A stretch of 64,000 bases of DNA. Origin: Humulus lupulus (Eukaryota; Streptophyta; Magnoliopsida; Rosales; Cannabaceae). The notes under the pieces are model-generated. The model was not told the origin of the DNA. It made no database searches and worked only from the letters and a program-made list of their open reading frames with translations. The stretch lies in assembly GCF_963169125.1 (NCBI RefSeq), contig NC_084801.1, positions 74,093,696-74,157,695 of the forward strand, written 5' to 3'. A program made the position numbers and the translations under genes. This document shows positions 24,405-34,953 of the stretch, piece by piece. Each line of letters begins with the position of its first letter. Position 1 is the first letter of the stretch.

Positions 24405-26055
24405 CTAGCACTCCCGCTCAACATACCTCTCCCTTGCTTCGTTGCTCTCCTCAGCCAAGTTTGGACCTCCACATATAGTGTCTAAGGTAAAGTCCACAGG
24501 TCCGGGCTGCAAGGGTGGAGATCTTTGTCGTCTGAAACCAGGATTGCTGCTGCCTCCTTCTCCTTGGGGTGTCTTCTCCTGGTACTTCCTCAACTTGCCC
24601 GACCGGAGAAGAAATTCTATCTTGTCCTTGAGGTGATTTCATTCATTCGTGTCGTGACCATAATCTCCATGGAAACGACAAAACTTATTCATATCTCTCT
24701 TCCTCATTTCGTTCCTGATAGGTGGAGGTTTCTTGTAGGGAACCTATTCATGACTAGCAAGATATATTTCCACTCGGCTGGCCGAGAGAGTGGTGTAATT
24801 AGTGAACTGAGGCTCATACTTGGTTGGCTTTTCATTTGAACTCAACTTTTCTTTCTTTTCCTCATGGTGGTCAGACCCGTTATTTCCACGTTTCTTTCCA
24901 CCATCCCTAGGAGAGTCAGTTGATCCGCAAACTTCCCAATATGTTTGATGGGATCTGCCTTTTTTGTATATATTGGCAGAACCGGTGCTTTATATTTTGC
25001 CGGTGGCTGGGTTGCTCTAATCCGGGCACAAAATGGGCTGCCACTCCAGTGGTCTATCGCATCTATCCTGGAAGGTCGTTTTGACAAACCTTGCACTACA
25101 ACTGCTAGTACATCCAACTGGGCTTGGATGGCTGGTGCAACTGATGAAGTTCCAAGATCTTGACCGCTTGGTCGGGCATTACCATCTGGCGCGCTGTCGT
25201 CAAGTATTTCTACTTGACTGGCAGGGCGATCTAGATTTTGCCCTTCGACAGGGACGGTCCTCCTCTTGTTGGTGATAACATCCCTCAGATCCTTCCGGGA
25301 AGCATGCTCTCCTGCCCGATCGAACACCGTACTTTTCAATTTTTTAGAGGGCTTACTACGCGGGACTTGCGCTCTCCCACTACGCTGTTGGCCGGGGTGC
25401 AGTGGAGGCCTTTCGGTACGCCCCGGGCAGTCTTTTCCTCCTTGTTGGTCATTGCCCTCCTTTTCATTTGACTGGTCGGTGTGATGACTATCAGCCTCAT
25501 CACGACCATGCCAATCTTTGAATTGTGAAGTCCTCTTCTCTCGAGGAGTCTTGGTCTGATCCTGCCTGGGTAGAGTCTTTTCACTGCCCGACCGGTGACT
25601 CCCTGATCTAGAAGTATTTGATCGGTGGCTCCTGGAGGGGGTTCTAGAGTGCTCCCTTTGCGTCGAGGCAGTTCTGGATCAGTCCCCATCATCTTCCCGA
25701 CCAAGGGGGTTACTCCTGCTTCTGCCAGGTCCTCGAGAATCGGCTCTGTCAGTGGTCCTCCAACCAACGTTATTACTTCTTGCTCCCTGGGTGGCTGCTT
25801 GTGCTGTGGCTTGAGCATTGGCTTGGTCCAATTGGGTAGCTACTTCTAGAGCAAGTGCTGCTTCACGATGTCTCCGGTTGACCACCTCCTGTTGTTCTCT
25901 GAGCTCTTCACTTCTGGCCTCCATATCACGCCTATGCTGCTCTAACGCGGCTTTCTGCCTGGCCATCTCTTCAGTGAATGCCTCTTGTCTGGCATGGAAT
26001 TGTGCCATCTCCTCCTGGAAGGCCCCCATGGCTTCCTGGAGTTCTTCGACTTCTG
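24405..26055 (-). pseudogene. E4 gag pseudogene
   Basis: Reads right to left in pieces: coiled-coil N-terminal part 26029-25679 (QEEMAQFHARQEAFTEEMAR), an arginine- and serine-rich linker in 25818-25336, a gag-core-like part in 25339-24842 (KKADPIKHIGKFADQLTLLG), and a knuckle-like FCRFHGDYGHDTNE near 24680-24640 followed by a stop where the last cysteine should be, then 24593-24405 containing TICGGPNLAEESNEARERY. The true start is missing: codons before MGAFQEEM run into LTR repeat sequence at 26056. Several frameshifts make it inactive. Confidence 0.75.
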
Positions 26056-26354
26056 GTCAGACATGGTCATGACCAATCGGCCAAGGTCATGCCTGGGCAG
26101 ACAAACATGTGACTGGTCGGACAAGGTCATGCCTGGGCAGTCAAACATGTGACTGGTCGGACAAGGTCATGCCTGGGTAGTCAAACATGTGACTGGTCAG
26201 ACAAGGTCATGCCTGGGCGGTCATGACACTTCTCTGGCCAGTCAAAATTCTTCACTGGTCTACCGGGTCACTCCTAAGCCAGATCACCCAACCATTCCTT
26301 GCCATTTTTCATTTCTATTGCCATGTCATCGGACTCCAATTTTTGGGGATAACA
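26056..26354 (-). repeat. E4 truncated 5' LTR
   Basis: About 300 bases matching the outer end of the LTR at 22050-22343, including 40-bp repeats and the end sequence ccaatttttggggataaca. It joins gag directly without a leader or primer site. Confidence 0.8.
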
Positions 26355-26767
26355 ATTGGTTTATGTTTTCTTGCTGAGCTTTTGCTTGTGGGTGATATGT
26401 GGTTCATGTAAGGGAAAGCTGGACCAGCCTTAAGTTGGAGAGCTTTAGGGACGTCGTGTATATGTGGAGCTGCTTGACCGCCATGGTAGAGGATTCAACG
26501 AGGACTAGAGCCAAACCATAATTTTGCCGCCGGCTTATGTTGTAATTACTTTTGGAGATGTAAATGCCTTGTAAACACTTATTTTGGGATCCATGTACAG
26601 ACTCGAACTTTTAAATGAAAATAACTATTCCTACAATAAAAAAATGTAAACCCTAATCCGCTAATTACACTTAGTTACACATTTATATCCAAATGACTTT
26701 ATTAGCAAGTCAAACACTATGTAAACTACACAATGTAATGGTCTTGCCTATCTAGGGCATTATAGCT
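26355..26767. repeat. Degenerate LTR-like sequence, right part
   Basis: Continuation of 20291-21332 across E4. Its last 95 bases (26673-26767) resemble 20393-20487 at roughly 70%, in direct orientation, both ending gcattatag or cgttatag, which look like an LTR end. Confidence 0.4.
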
Positions 26768-28106
26768 CACTACTCTCAAGGTGTATTATGTTTTGGAAAA
26801 GGAAAACCCTCGATCCATCACAGAAGGATGGCACTCAAGATTTCGTAAAACAATAGAACAAGTGTAAAGACGATGATTTTTCTAGTACAATTCCTTATTG
26901 GTGTAATAAGTTACCTCCATCCTAGAGGGGCCATAGGAAGATGATTTTTGACAAGAATGGTGAGATCTCTTTGGAAGAGATTCTTAATAACCTATGAATT
27001 GAGGAGAAGTCCCGTTCTAGGGATAAACATGTGGATGAGTCTATTTGTGGGACTTCCCAAGGTCATGTAGTCAAATCTCCTAACAACAAAGGCAAATGGC
27101 GTAAGAAGCATCATGGCAAAAGAAAGTGTTAGGTAGTTCATTGTGCCGTAGAAATTTTTAGGTATGGTACTCGTAAAGCAATTAAAGTAGTTCATTACTT
27201 ATGTAATTTATAAGAAAAAAGTTTATTAATATTGAATAATATTTAGATAAATATTAGAAAATTCCTAATTCATTAATGTAGCTATAATCTTGTGTTCGTA
27301 CGAGAGAATTAAGATTATAGATAATGAATTAAATAGTCTACCGTTGATATTAATGTTGTGAAATCTTTAATCAAACACTGCTAGTACGGTCCACTAGTAT
27401 TATGAAAACATGTGATCTAGATCTGGATCACTAATGTTGATAAACATCTCAGTGGAGGTACTTTATATAATAAGACTGTAAAGGACTAGACATGATATGT
27501 ATTTAACTCTTTAATAAAATATCGTTTACCATAAAGAGTTATAATCATATCACTTAGTGATCATATGCAAATCGATCGAAATCCTGAACTTATCATGAAC
27601 TTCTATTTACGTTATTTGAGTCTTTTGATTCAGTTGTTAGGGTCTGTCAGAATGATCAGGCTACGAACTTTTGTTTGGGGGCTCATTTATGTAGATGGCT
27701 AGGGACATGATTTACAAATATGGAATCCAACTCTTCTTCATAAGAAGATTGAATAATGGTTCTCTAAAGCGTTAATTCTCGAACTGAACAATTTGAGGCC
27801 TCTAATTTATAAAAGGTTTATAAATTAATTGTTCGATATTAAATTAATAGTACTTAATGATAAAGAGGTAATTAAAGGGGTAAAATTATAATTTAACCTA
27901 GCTCTAATTATGAAACAATTATTGGAGGATTAAAATGCATAAAGTGATTATATTAATGTACACTTAATAAAATACTCAATAAATATATTCTATCATTACA
28001 AGAGTGGAATCTCATATTTTTAATTAAATAATATGGGTAAATGACACTTGAGGTCGTTCTTTTATACCAATAGTATCACTTAGGTCTCCATTTTAAATTT
28101 TGTAGC
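26768..28106 (+). other. AT-rich region with Ty1/copia gag remnant
   Basis: At about 26937-27130 the plus strand reads with one stop as FDKNGEISLEEILNNL then IEEKSRSRDKH and a lysine-rich tail KGKWRKKHHGKRK, the pattern of a copia gag just before its zinc knuckle. The remaining 27200-28106 is very AT-rich. I see no gene, LTR ends or target duplication in it. Confidence 0.4.
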
Positions 28107-28245
28107 CACTACAACAAATATGAGTAAATATTACGGTAAAATATAACATAATTTTTAAAACGCTATTGTTGAATAAGTAAATGAAAACACGGAGTAAACA
28201 GCAAATGAAATTCAGGCGCCAAATAAAATAGTAATATGGCGCCTT

Positions 28246-29261
28246 TACTTCGTCCCCTCCTTTTAATTCACATTCTGATTATATAAAATCAGAAAACAAA
28301 AGAAAAACAAAAAGCTCTCTTTCTGAAATGGAACCTCTCTGCCCTAACCATTCCGACTCTCTCTCGATCTCTTTTCTCTCTGTTCTTCTCCCTCTATTTC
28401 TTTCACATGGTCGATGGGTGAATGGAAGTGTGCAGTGGCTTCTCTCGGAAACTAGCTTTGGAGAGGGACAGTGCGACGACATCATTCTTCAACGGTAACT
28501 CTCTCTCGCTCTATCTTTCTCTCTGAGCTACTCTATCGTTCAATCTTTCTTTCTTTCTCTCTGTTTGTTGCAGGTGTGTAACAAGGTGGTGGAGGCCCAC
28601 GGCTTGGGTCCTGTGACAGGGAGGCTTGATTCGTGGGTCTACGGCGTGGCTCGCTCATGGGTGCGACGGTGCTTGCGACGGTGGTTTATTCGACGGGTTT
28701 GACTTTAGTGAGGTTATTCTACAACATTTATGGGTTTGATAATTGTTTTGAGTTTCCAAACTCATGTTATGCTTAGGCAAAGTATGATGCCTCCTTTCTC
28801 ACATTTTAGTTTTCATAAAGTACAATTACTAAGTACCTGTGATAGTTTATTTATAATGTCTTATTGATACATGATTTGAATTTTTACTTGTGCACCGAAG
28901 ATTCTTTTTGTTGCACTTGTAAGTTATTGTTTTGATGAGCCACATTGTGCTGAGTGTTAGCTGGAATATAGGAATTGGCCAGCATGTGAAGGATGTCTGG
29001 GATATAGGAATCTTACTTTTTGTTTGAATAAGTATATATGCTTAGATGAGATTATATATTAACAAAAAAATTTAATGTCTATTTGCAATCATAGAAAAAA
29101 TGGGTTCTTGCAGTACTATAAGAAGAGCAAGAAATGTAAAGATTCATTTATTATGTTCTTGTGCAATTTGGTCTTTCCGTGTCAGAATTTAGCTCCTGTT
29201 CAGTATACAAGAAAGCAAGGTAATTAGCATGCTCTTTGGCTTTATCCTTTTTTGGTTTTAG
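28246..29261 (+). other. Possible leader exons of the chimeric region, not recognised
   Basis: CT-rich stretches resemble a plant 5' leader. An ATG at 28328 opens 56 codons with no known domain, ending beside a possible donor (acggtaact, about 28495); a possible acceptor (tttgttgcag) is at 28574. The sequence after it is GC-richer (cacggcttgggtcctg). I cannot assign it to a gene. Confidence 0.25.
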
Positions 29262-29350
29262 GTGATTTTCCTGTTGTGATTTCATGCGCTAGTGTAGCTC
29301 TAGCAGATGCAGGGATAATGATGTATGACCTTGTAACTTCAGTTTCAGTG
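29262..29350 (+). pseudogene. MTR3: Captured exon of MTR3 (exosome RNase PH-like subunit)
   Basis: Encodes 29 residues starting DFPVVISCASVALADAG and ending YDLVTSVSV, with acceptor ttttag and donor gtaagt intact. The pattern, ISCAS-ALADAGIMMYDLV, is that of the plant exosome core subunit MTR3/EXOSC6, a ring protein of the RNA exosome in nucleus and cytoplasm. Only this exon is recognisable; neither earlier nor later exons are present nearby, so it cannot make a working subunit. RRP41-type subunits share the fold, but the residues fit MTR3 better. The match is from memory of the family, not a search. Confidence 0.6.
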
Positions 29351-29915
29351 GTAAGTATCTTGCTCAGTGTTTTTTCCTTACTTTCTATTAAGTGTTCATA
29401 AAAGATATCATATCACCCTCTTTGGGCATTCTCAAGCCATCTGTATCTTGTTTTAGTCCAAGTTAGCCTTCTACCATCTTTTCAAAAGGGTGGCTTGCAT
29501 ACAAAACCTGTAAGAGAAATGAGGTTTTTATAAATGTGTTGTTATAAGAAAGTCAAATTTATGTGATTGGTGATCATTTTTCATGTTTTGCAATATTGGC
29601 TTGTCAGCAAATATTGCTCATTTTTTAACCCAATTTTGAGGAAAAGTTGTTATTTTTTTCTTCATGCTTTAGTTTGCTAGTATTTTTGTCCATTTAGCTG
29701 AGCAAGAATACAAGAAAGAGCAAAGAGCTTTTATGTGTTAAGAGAGAAACTTTTGAGAGCACAAATGTTGTGAAAGTGTTGGTTCATGCTGCGTGTTGAA
29801 GAACTTGTTTGAAAATTTCTTGTTCTTAATTCGTTTTTGTTCATAACAGTTTGTTTAATTGTTTAAGTGTTAGTTTGAGATAAGTTTTATTATTTGTTCT
29901 AAGGTGTCATTACAG
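29351..29915 (+). other. Spacer or intron between captured MTR3 and EGY2 exons
   Basis: T-rich, no coding similarity. It must contain the junction between DNA from the two source loci; I cannot place it. Confidence 0.4.
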
Positions 29916-30063
29916 GTGCTGCATTGTCCTTTTCAATGTTTGTTGTTGGTCTGCTGCTTTCATCTAATCCTGATGCCACGGGAGACCTGGTGCAGGTTCC
30001 AAGCATGCTGTTTCAAGGTTCTTTGCTTCTTGGGCTCATCAGTAGAGCCACTCTTGGTTATGC
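29916..30063 (+). pseudogene. EGY2: Captured exon of EGY2 (plastid S2P-type metalloprotease)
   Basis: An open exon of 148 bases bordered by acceptor attacag and donor gtatgt. It encodes a hydrophobic segment ALSFSMFVVGLLLSSNPDA followed by GDLVQVPSMLFQGSLLLGLI and RATLGYA. This matches the membrane-embedded core of EGY2, a chloroplast inner-membrane site-2-protease-like enzyme; the zinc-binding motifs lie in other exons not seen here. No stop in the exon. Other EGY-family members are possible. The identification is from memory. Confidence 0.6.
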
Positions 30064-30995
30064 GTATGTCCCTGTTTTCTTTTTCAATATTCATTATGCC
30101 AAAATAATAGTTTGTTTATTATTCAAAAGAGATCTTAATGAGAGCCTGCTAAGTCTTATTTCATCTTTTGGTGATGTTGTAATTTAAATTAAAGTCCCCG
30201 TTATTTGTCTATTATCACATTTATGATTAAACTTGTACCATTATTCTTAGGCATCATCTTTGGGTATTCTATTTTTTATATTGGTTTTAGATTTAGAGTT
30301 TTTGTGTTTTATGTTTCTGTATATAGTTTGTTTGTTTATCCTAGTTGTGTTTACTGTTTACAACATGCTATACATGCTGCTAGTTTTGGGAATTTTGTTT
30401 CTGATAGTGGTGTGCTATGCAGCCTAGTTTTGTTTTCTGGTTTGTCTTCTCCTGTATCACTGGCTTAGTAATATAATCCATTTTGTATTCTTTGGTTTGA
30501 GACACTATAAGCATAAAAAATAAAGTATTCAGATTGAGTTTTTTTGTTCTTCAGAATGAGTGGTTTGCTTGATTAGAGAGTAATAGATGGCACGTGAGGT
30601 GGAAAGCCCCTCTGTTTTGACTCAATCCTCATTTCAGATGCCCACTCCTCTCTTCTCGACACCGTTCGGTATTGAAAATTACCAAGTTTTAATATTTATA
30701 TTGGCTCTCTTTATAAACTCAGTATGCTTTGAATTTGTGTATGAGTTTTTATGAAGCTTGAATCTGTGTTTTCCTTTCTATTTGAATTGGAAAATAATTT
30801 TCAACATGGCAAGCACCTTTGTTTAAAACTGTACTACTACAGGTGTGTACATGATGTAATTGTTTCTTCATTTACTTTGTGTCTTGTTCTTCAAATAGTT
30901 CTAAATATATGTGTTTACTTCTTTTACCGCTTATGTAAAAATGCTTCCTTTATTTTTATATGATGTGTAATGTATGCATGTGTACTGGTTTGCAG
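30064..30995 (+). other. Spacer between captured EGY2 and TAF5 exons
   Basis: T-rich intron-like sequence. Short ORFs here are hydrophobic because of T-richness and show no domain. Confidence 0.4.
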
Positions 30996-33714
30996 TTTCT
31001 CCGGGACAGCCCAACTCAATTTCTGATGATGCGGAGGCTGTTACATTGACTGGCAGCAGCCAGGATGCAGTCAGTCAGATTAATCAGAAGGAAATACATT
31101 GGGGGGTGAGTCAACAAAGTTATCTTGTTTCAATCGGGTTTGCTTTTTTCTGTTACCCCCTCTTTGTGCTCTGAGTATTACACTTATGATCCATTGATTC
31201 ATGTTGGTATGTTGAAGTTAAAATGGAATCTAAATGTCTTTTATTCATTCCTTTTTCATTTGTCTTCTTATCTCAGTATTTATCACATGTTTTTCCCTTT
31301 TTCATTTTCATTCAAAATTATTTAGGAATGATAAGCATCCTTCTTCTTTTCTAAATGAAGAGGTTTTTTTTTTTTCTTTCTATATGACAGTTTCCCATAT
31401 ATGTTTGTTAGTAATAGGAAATTTAAGTAGTTGCCATATTTTTATAGTTGCTGTAAGATATGAGGACGCATATTTTTAGCTTTTGTATAGCTTGAGGAAC
31501 ATAGTTTATGTATATTGGTTTTGTGTGAATGTGACTATTCTCGATAGTTTAAATAGATATTTTTATGATGGAATATGTTGTTTCCAGTTTTAATTCTCTC
31601 TGCCAATCGAAGTCTTTCAGAGGGATTTAGTCTTAGTGTTTGCATACCTATGATGTTTATTCTAGCAAAAAAAAGGGAAATCTACCACTGTTTTTGTAAT
31701 GTTAACTTTTGATCTAGGTTATTTGATTAATCTTTTATTTTGTTGCATCAGTGCAGTAGAGGTTGAGCAGTTTATACTTGATGACTTGAGAAACCGTGTA
31801 CAGCTGAGCAGTGTAGCTCTGCCATCCGTTAGTTTTTATACATTTATCAATGCACATAATGGGTATTGTCTTCGATTTTTTTTCGGTTCAACATTAACTT
31901 TCTGTTTTAGTAAAAAAAAATTTCTCAATTTCTTATCTTCTTGTTTATCTTTTTCTATTTTAAACTGTTCAACTATACCCCCTGACGGGTCATTGGTTGC
32001 TGCTGGATTTTCAGATTCATCGCTGAAGGTTTGTTCTTGATTACATTTTCGTTGCATGTGACATGTCAATTGTTTGTGTTTTCTACTAAATTTGGTACAC
32101 ATTGTGTAGATTTGGGATATGGCAAAGCTTGGGCAACAGGCTGTTGGTTGTAAGTCAATCCTCTGTTTCTACTGTGTTGAGATATTCTTGTACATAAATC
32201 AAAGTTAAAAAAAAAGATATGCACGTGTTTTACAGTGTATAAATTAGTCTAGGATATATAGACAGACAATTTAAGCCTTCATAAATTGCTAGGTTTTTTC
32301 GGCTGTAAGTGCAACAAACATTTGGTTAAAAAATTGCTGGCAGTCATGGAGTTAAAAGCTAGTTAAGGATGGTAATATCTCTTTAGGTTTATTAAAGCTA
32401 TGTTAGTTTGTTGACAAGTATGTTTTGTTTGCTCTGTATTCTGTATTTTGGTCAAAGCATATCTTATTTTTAAAATACTGCTGCTATCAGCTGTTTTGCA
32501 GGGTGACGATGATGCAAATCCAAATGAGTTTGGTTCAAATGGAGGAAAAAGACCCTATACCTTATTTTAGGGGCACTCAGGACCAGTTTATTCAGCTTCT
32601 TTTAGTCCTATGGGAGATTTTATACTTTCCTCTTCAGCCGATTCAACAAGTACAGTCATCTACTCTCTCTCCCTCTTTCCCTCTTTGTTTTGTTTATGAA
32701 AGAATTACATTGTTTTCGTGCAGTTCGGTTATGGAGCACTGAACTAAATGCAAATCTTGTTTGCTACAAGGGTCATAATTACCCAGTATGGGATGTACAG
32801 GTATATCTCATCATTTTCAGTTGTAAATTGTTCATATTAGCAGTTCTTTTGCATCTCTGCTGTTGATTTGACATGAAATGAGTGGCCAATATATATATGT
32901 GTGTGTGTGTGCATTCTCCTTTTTAGTTTCCTTTCTTGGCCACTTAAACATTTGCCCTCTATTTGGAATTTGGATTCTAGGATGGAAAAAAGAAAATCCA
33001 AAAGATTTTTTTTCTCTCTTGTTTGGATTCAAATAAAAATTGAGATTTTTTTTCTCTTGTTTGGATGCAATTTTCTAAAATTTATAACTTTTATAAATAT
33101 ATTCAATAAGGTGTTATAGAATTTTAGATTTTCCTCTACTTTACTTCTTTTTTTCTCTCAAACAGAATTTGCTTCTTTAAATTCAAGTTAAAAAAAAAAG
33201 CGATATTAGGGGTATTGGTTTTACTTTTGTACCTATTCAATTACTTGTGTTATTACTATATTCTGCCATACAATTGTTTTGACTTCTTTACTTTGTCTCT
33301 TCTCTTTCCCTTCACCACATTAAATAATGGTCATCTTTCCTTAGTAATGATTTTAATGTTATATATTAACTTCTTTGGTTATGAATTCTCGGAGCAGTAT
33401 AGTCCTGTAGGACACTATTTCGCTAGTGCATCACAGGACCAGACAACAAGGATATGGTCTATGGAAAGAATACAACCTTTGTGAATAATGGCAGGGCATT
33501 TATCTGATGTTGATGTTAGTTTCTCTCTGACTTTATTACGTGTTATAAAAGGGAACTAGTATTGCTTTGATGTTATTTATATTTTTGAACAACAACAACC
33601 TTAATCCAGAAGAGTGCTTTAATGTTGTCTAAACTTACTGATCTAGTCTAGTTCTTATACACTAATTCTGATTGAGGTTTCATTTATCATTATCAGTGTG
33701 TGCAATGGCATGCC
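30996..33714 (+). pseudogene. TAF5: TAF5 (TFIID subunit 5) unprocessed pseudogene fragment, WD40 region
   Basis: Exons with introns kept: 30996-31105 (GQPNSISDDAEAVTLTGSSQ, ends QKEIHWG); 31752-31862 (EDLRNR-like region, RVQLSSVALPSVSFYTFINA); about 31960-32028 (DGSLVAAGFSDSSLK, acceptor AG lost); 32110-32149 (IWDMAKLGQQAVG); 32502-32649 (GHSGPVYSASFSPMGDFILS); 32724-32800 (RLWSTELNANLVCYKGHNYP); 33398-33514 (SPVGHYFASASQDQTTRIWS); 33697-33714 (CVQWHA), where similarity stops. TAF5 is a scaffold of the general transcription factor TFIID; these parts are the linker and the first three or so WD40 repeats. In-frame stops TAG 32568-32570 (in place of the Q before GHSGP) and TGA 33482-33484 (before IMAGH), a missing exon between 31105 and 31752, and absent N-terminal NTD2 and last WD40 repeats show it is dead. 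Introns rule out a processed copy. Confidence 0.9.
32890..32912. repeat. AT/GT microsatellite
   Basis: atatatatatgtgtgtgtgtgtg in a TAF5 intron. Confidence 0.8.
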
Positions 33715-34240
33715 TATCTCATTTCCCTTGTATTGAAGCATTTATCTATCTCATTTCAACATTTCATGTTTAAGGTGTAAAATTTGAGCCTCTCTCTGTC
33801 ATTTTAGATTTTCTCTAGAAATCCAAGTGTCATCTTTTTTTTTTGCAATTTTGGGTAAAATCTGAATCTGAATCTCATATTATAATTGTAGCTCTCTCTA
33901 TAAAATTGTCTACTATATTCATATCTATGTTAATGAAGCAACTAGTAAATTGTTGAAACAATAAATTGCTGCTAGCGTAAATTGTTGAAACATTCTCTAT
34001 GCCTCAATCTCTTTTTGCTATGTAATCTCCTTTGCTTATGAGTAATTTTATTGATTTGATTTATCAATTTTGAAAAACTAATTTTTATAATAGTATAACT
34101 TGTAGCTTTTCTGCTGTCATGATAAATTTGCCAAAGGATCATTAAGTGTTGACTGCTTAGGATACTTTTTGTACTCACCTTTGATGACACTTGATCATTA
34201 TAATATTCCCTAGAAAGATTCAAAAGATCATTAAAATGTG
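33715..34240. other. Noncoding sequence after the TAF5 fragment
   Basis: AT-rich, with no coding similarity after CVQWHA breaks off. Probably transposon filler or another captured noncoding piece. Confidence 0.4.
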
Positions 34241-34245
34241 GTACC

Positions 34246-34430
34246 TGTTAGGCCAATTTTTACAGCTACTAACTGTTTTGGGTAGTTAGTTGTTCATTGT
34301 AACTAATTATTGTTATTTTGTAGATTAGTTACTTTATTAGTTTTGGTCTTTTCTGTATATATACTCTTTTGTATCATTACTTCATTAATGAGAATTGATT
34401 CTATTCATTCAGTCACTAAGTTTCCTTACA
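34246..34430. repeat. 185-bp solo LTR, Ty1/copia-like
   Basis: Starts TGTTAGGCC and ends TCCTTACA. Flanked by perfect 5-bp duplications GTACC at 34241-34245 and 34431-34435. Inside are tgtatatatactc (TATA-like) and ttcattaatgagaattgattc, the composition of small copia LTRs. Internal sequence is gone, so it marks an insertion followed by LTR-LTR recombination. Orientation cannot be fixed without a full copy; the TATA-like motif suggests plus. Confidence 0.75.
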
Positions 34431-34435
34431 GTACC

Positions 34436-34953
34436 TACCACCAATGAGGAAAAAAAACATTTACTAAATTGTTATTTTGGTAATTTTAAACACAATATCT
34501 TATGGTGCTCAAGTCCCTGCAATCCTAATAGTGCCCACCCTAAAGTGAGAAGCTTTTTCACTAACCTCTATTAAATACTTGACCTGCCTTTGCTCATTGC
34601 CTTTTTTTGTAATGTTATAACTCCTTTTTTTTTTCTTTCTTTCTTTCTCCTTTTTTTTTTGGCTAAGCTTACTTTTCTGTTGTATTAATACCAAAAAATT
34701 AAAATTTGAGTTAGCACCTATAATCAATTGCTATCTTCACTGTAGGGATCTGATTTCTTCTTCTTTCATGTAGTTAGAAAATATTTCTAGCTTTTTTTTT
34801 TAACTTTCTTTGGTTTTGATGAGTCTTTGATCTGAGTGGTGTGTACATATTAAAGATCATAATAAGGATGCTGAAATGTAAAACATTTTCAACCATATCA
34901 TCAAAATAAAGGCTTATGCCTGCATTAGATTTTGAAATATCTGAAAGGGTATG
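34436..34953. other. Noncoding sequence between solo LTR and E2
   Basis: T-rich with homopolymer runs (34624-34660). No gene and no CACTA right terminus found. Confidence 0.4.

Larger units (their letters stand above)
21333..26354 (-). mobile_element. E4: gag-only Ty3/gypsy element, 5' side deleted
   Basis: The left, complete LTR (3' LTR) spans 21333-22343. The right LTR survives only as its last 290 bases or so, ending gataaca at 26354. Flanks GTTGG (21328-21332) and ATTGG (26355-26359) are a target duplication with one change. Inside is a gag gene but no protease, RT or integrase. The 5' leader and most of the 5' LTR are missing, so gag runs straight into LTR repeats near 26056. Confidence 0.8.
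28107..34953 (+). mobile_element. CACTA-type element (or remnant) carrying fragments of three host genes
   Basis: Begins with CACTACAACAAA at 28107-28118, a plant CACTA terminus, followed by an AT-rich subterminal region with an inverted pair aggcgcca / tggcgcct (28214-28221, 28237-28244). Inside, on one strand, are pieces of MTR3, EGY2 and TAF5 with their introns. Unrelated genes collected in a few kilobases in one orientation fit capture at the DNA level. No matching right terminus is found before E2 at 34954, so the extent of the transposon is uncertain; the end may have been deleted with the E2 junction. Confidence 0.55.

Noticed and set aside
30205..30468. Hydrophobic ORF as a continuing EGY2 exon
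   Set aside because: Only a short HAIHAAS-like coincidence near 30365; no donor or acceptor in the right phase and T-rich composition explains the hydrophobicity.
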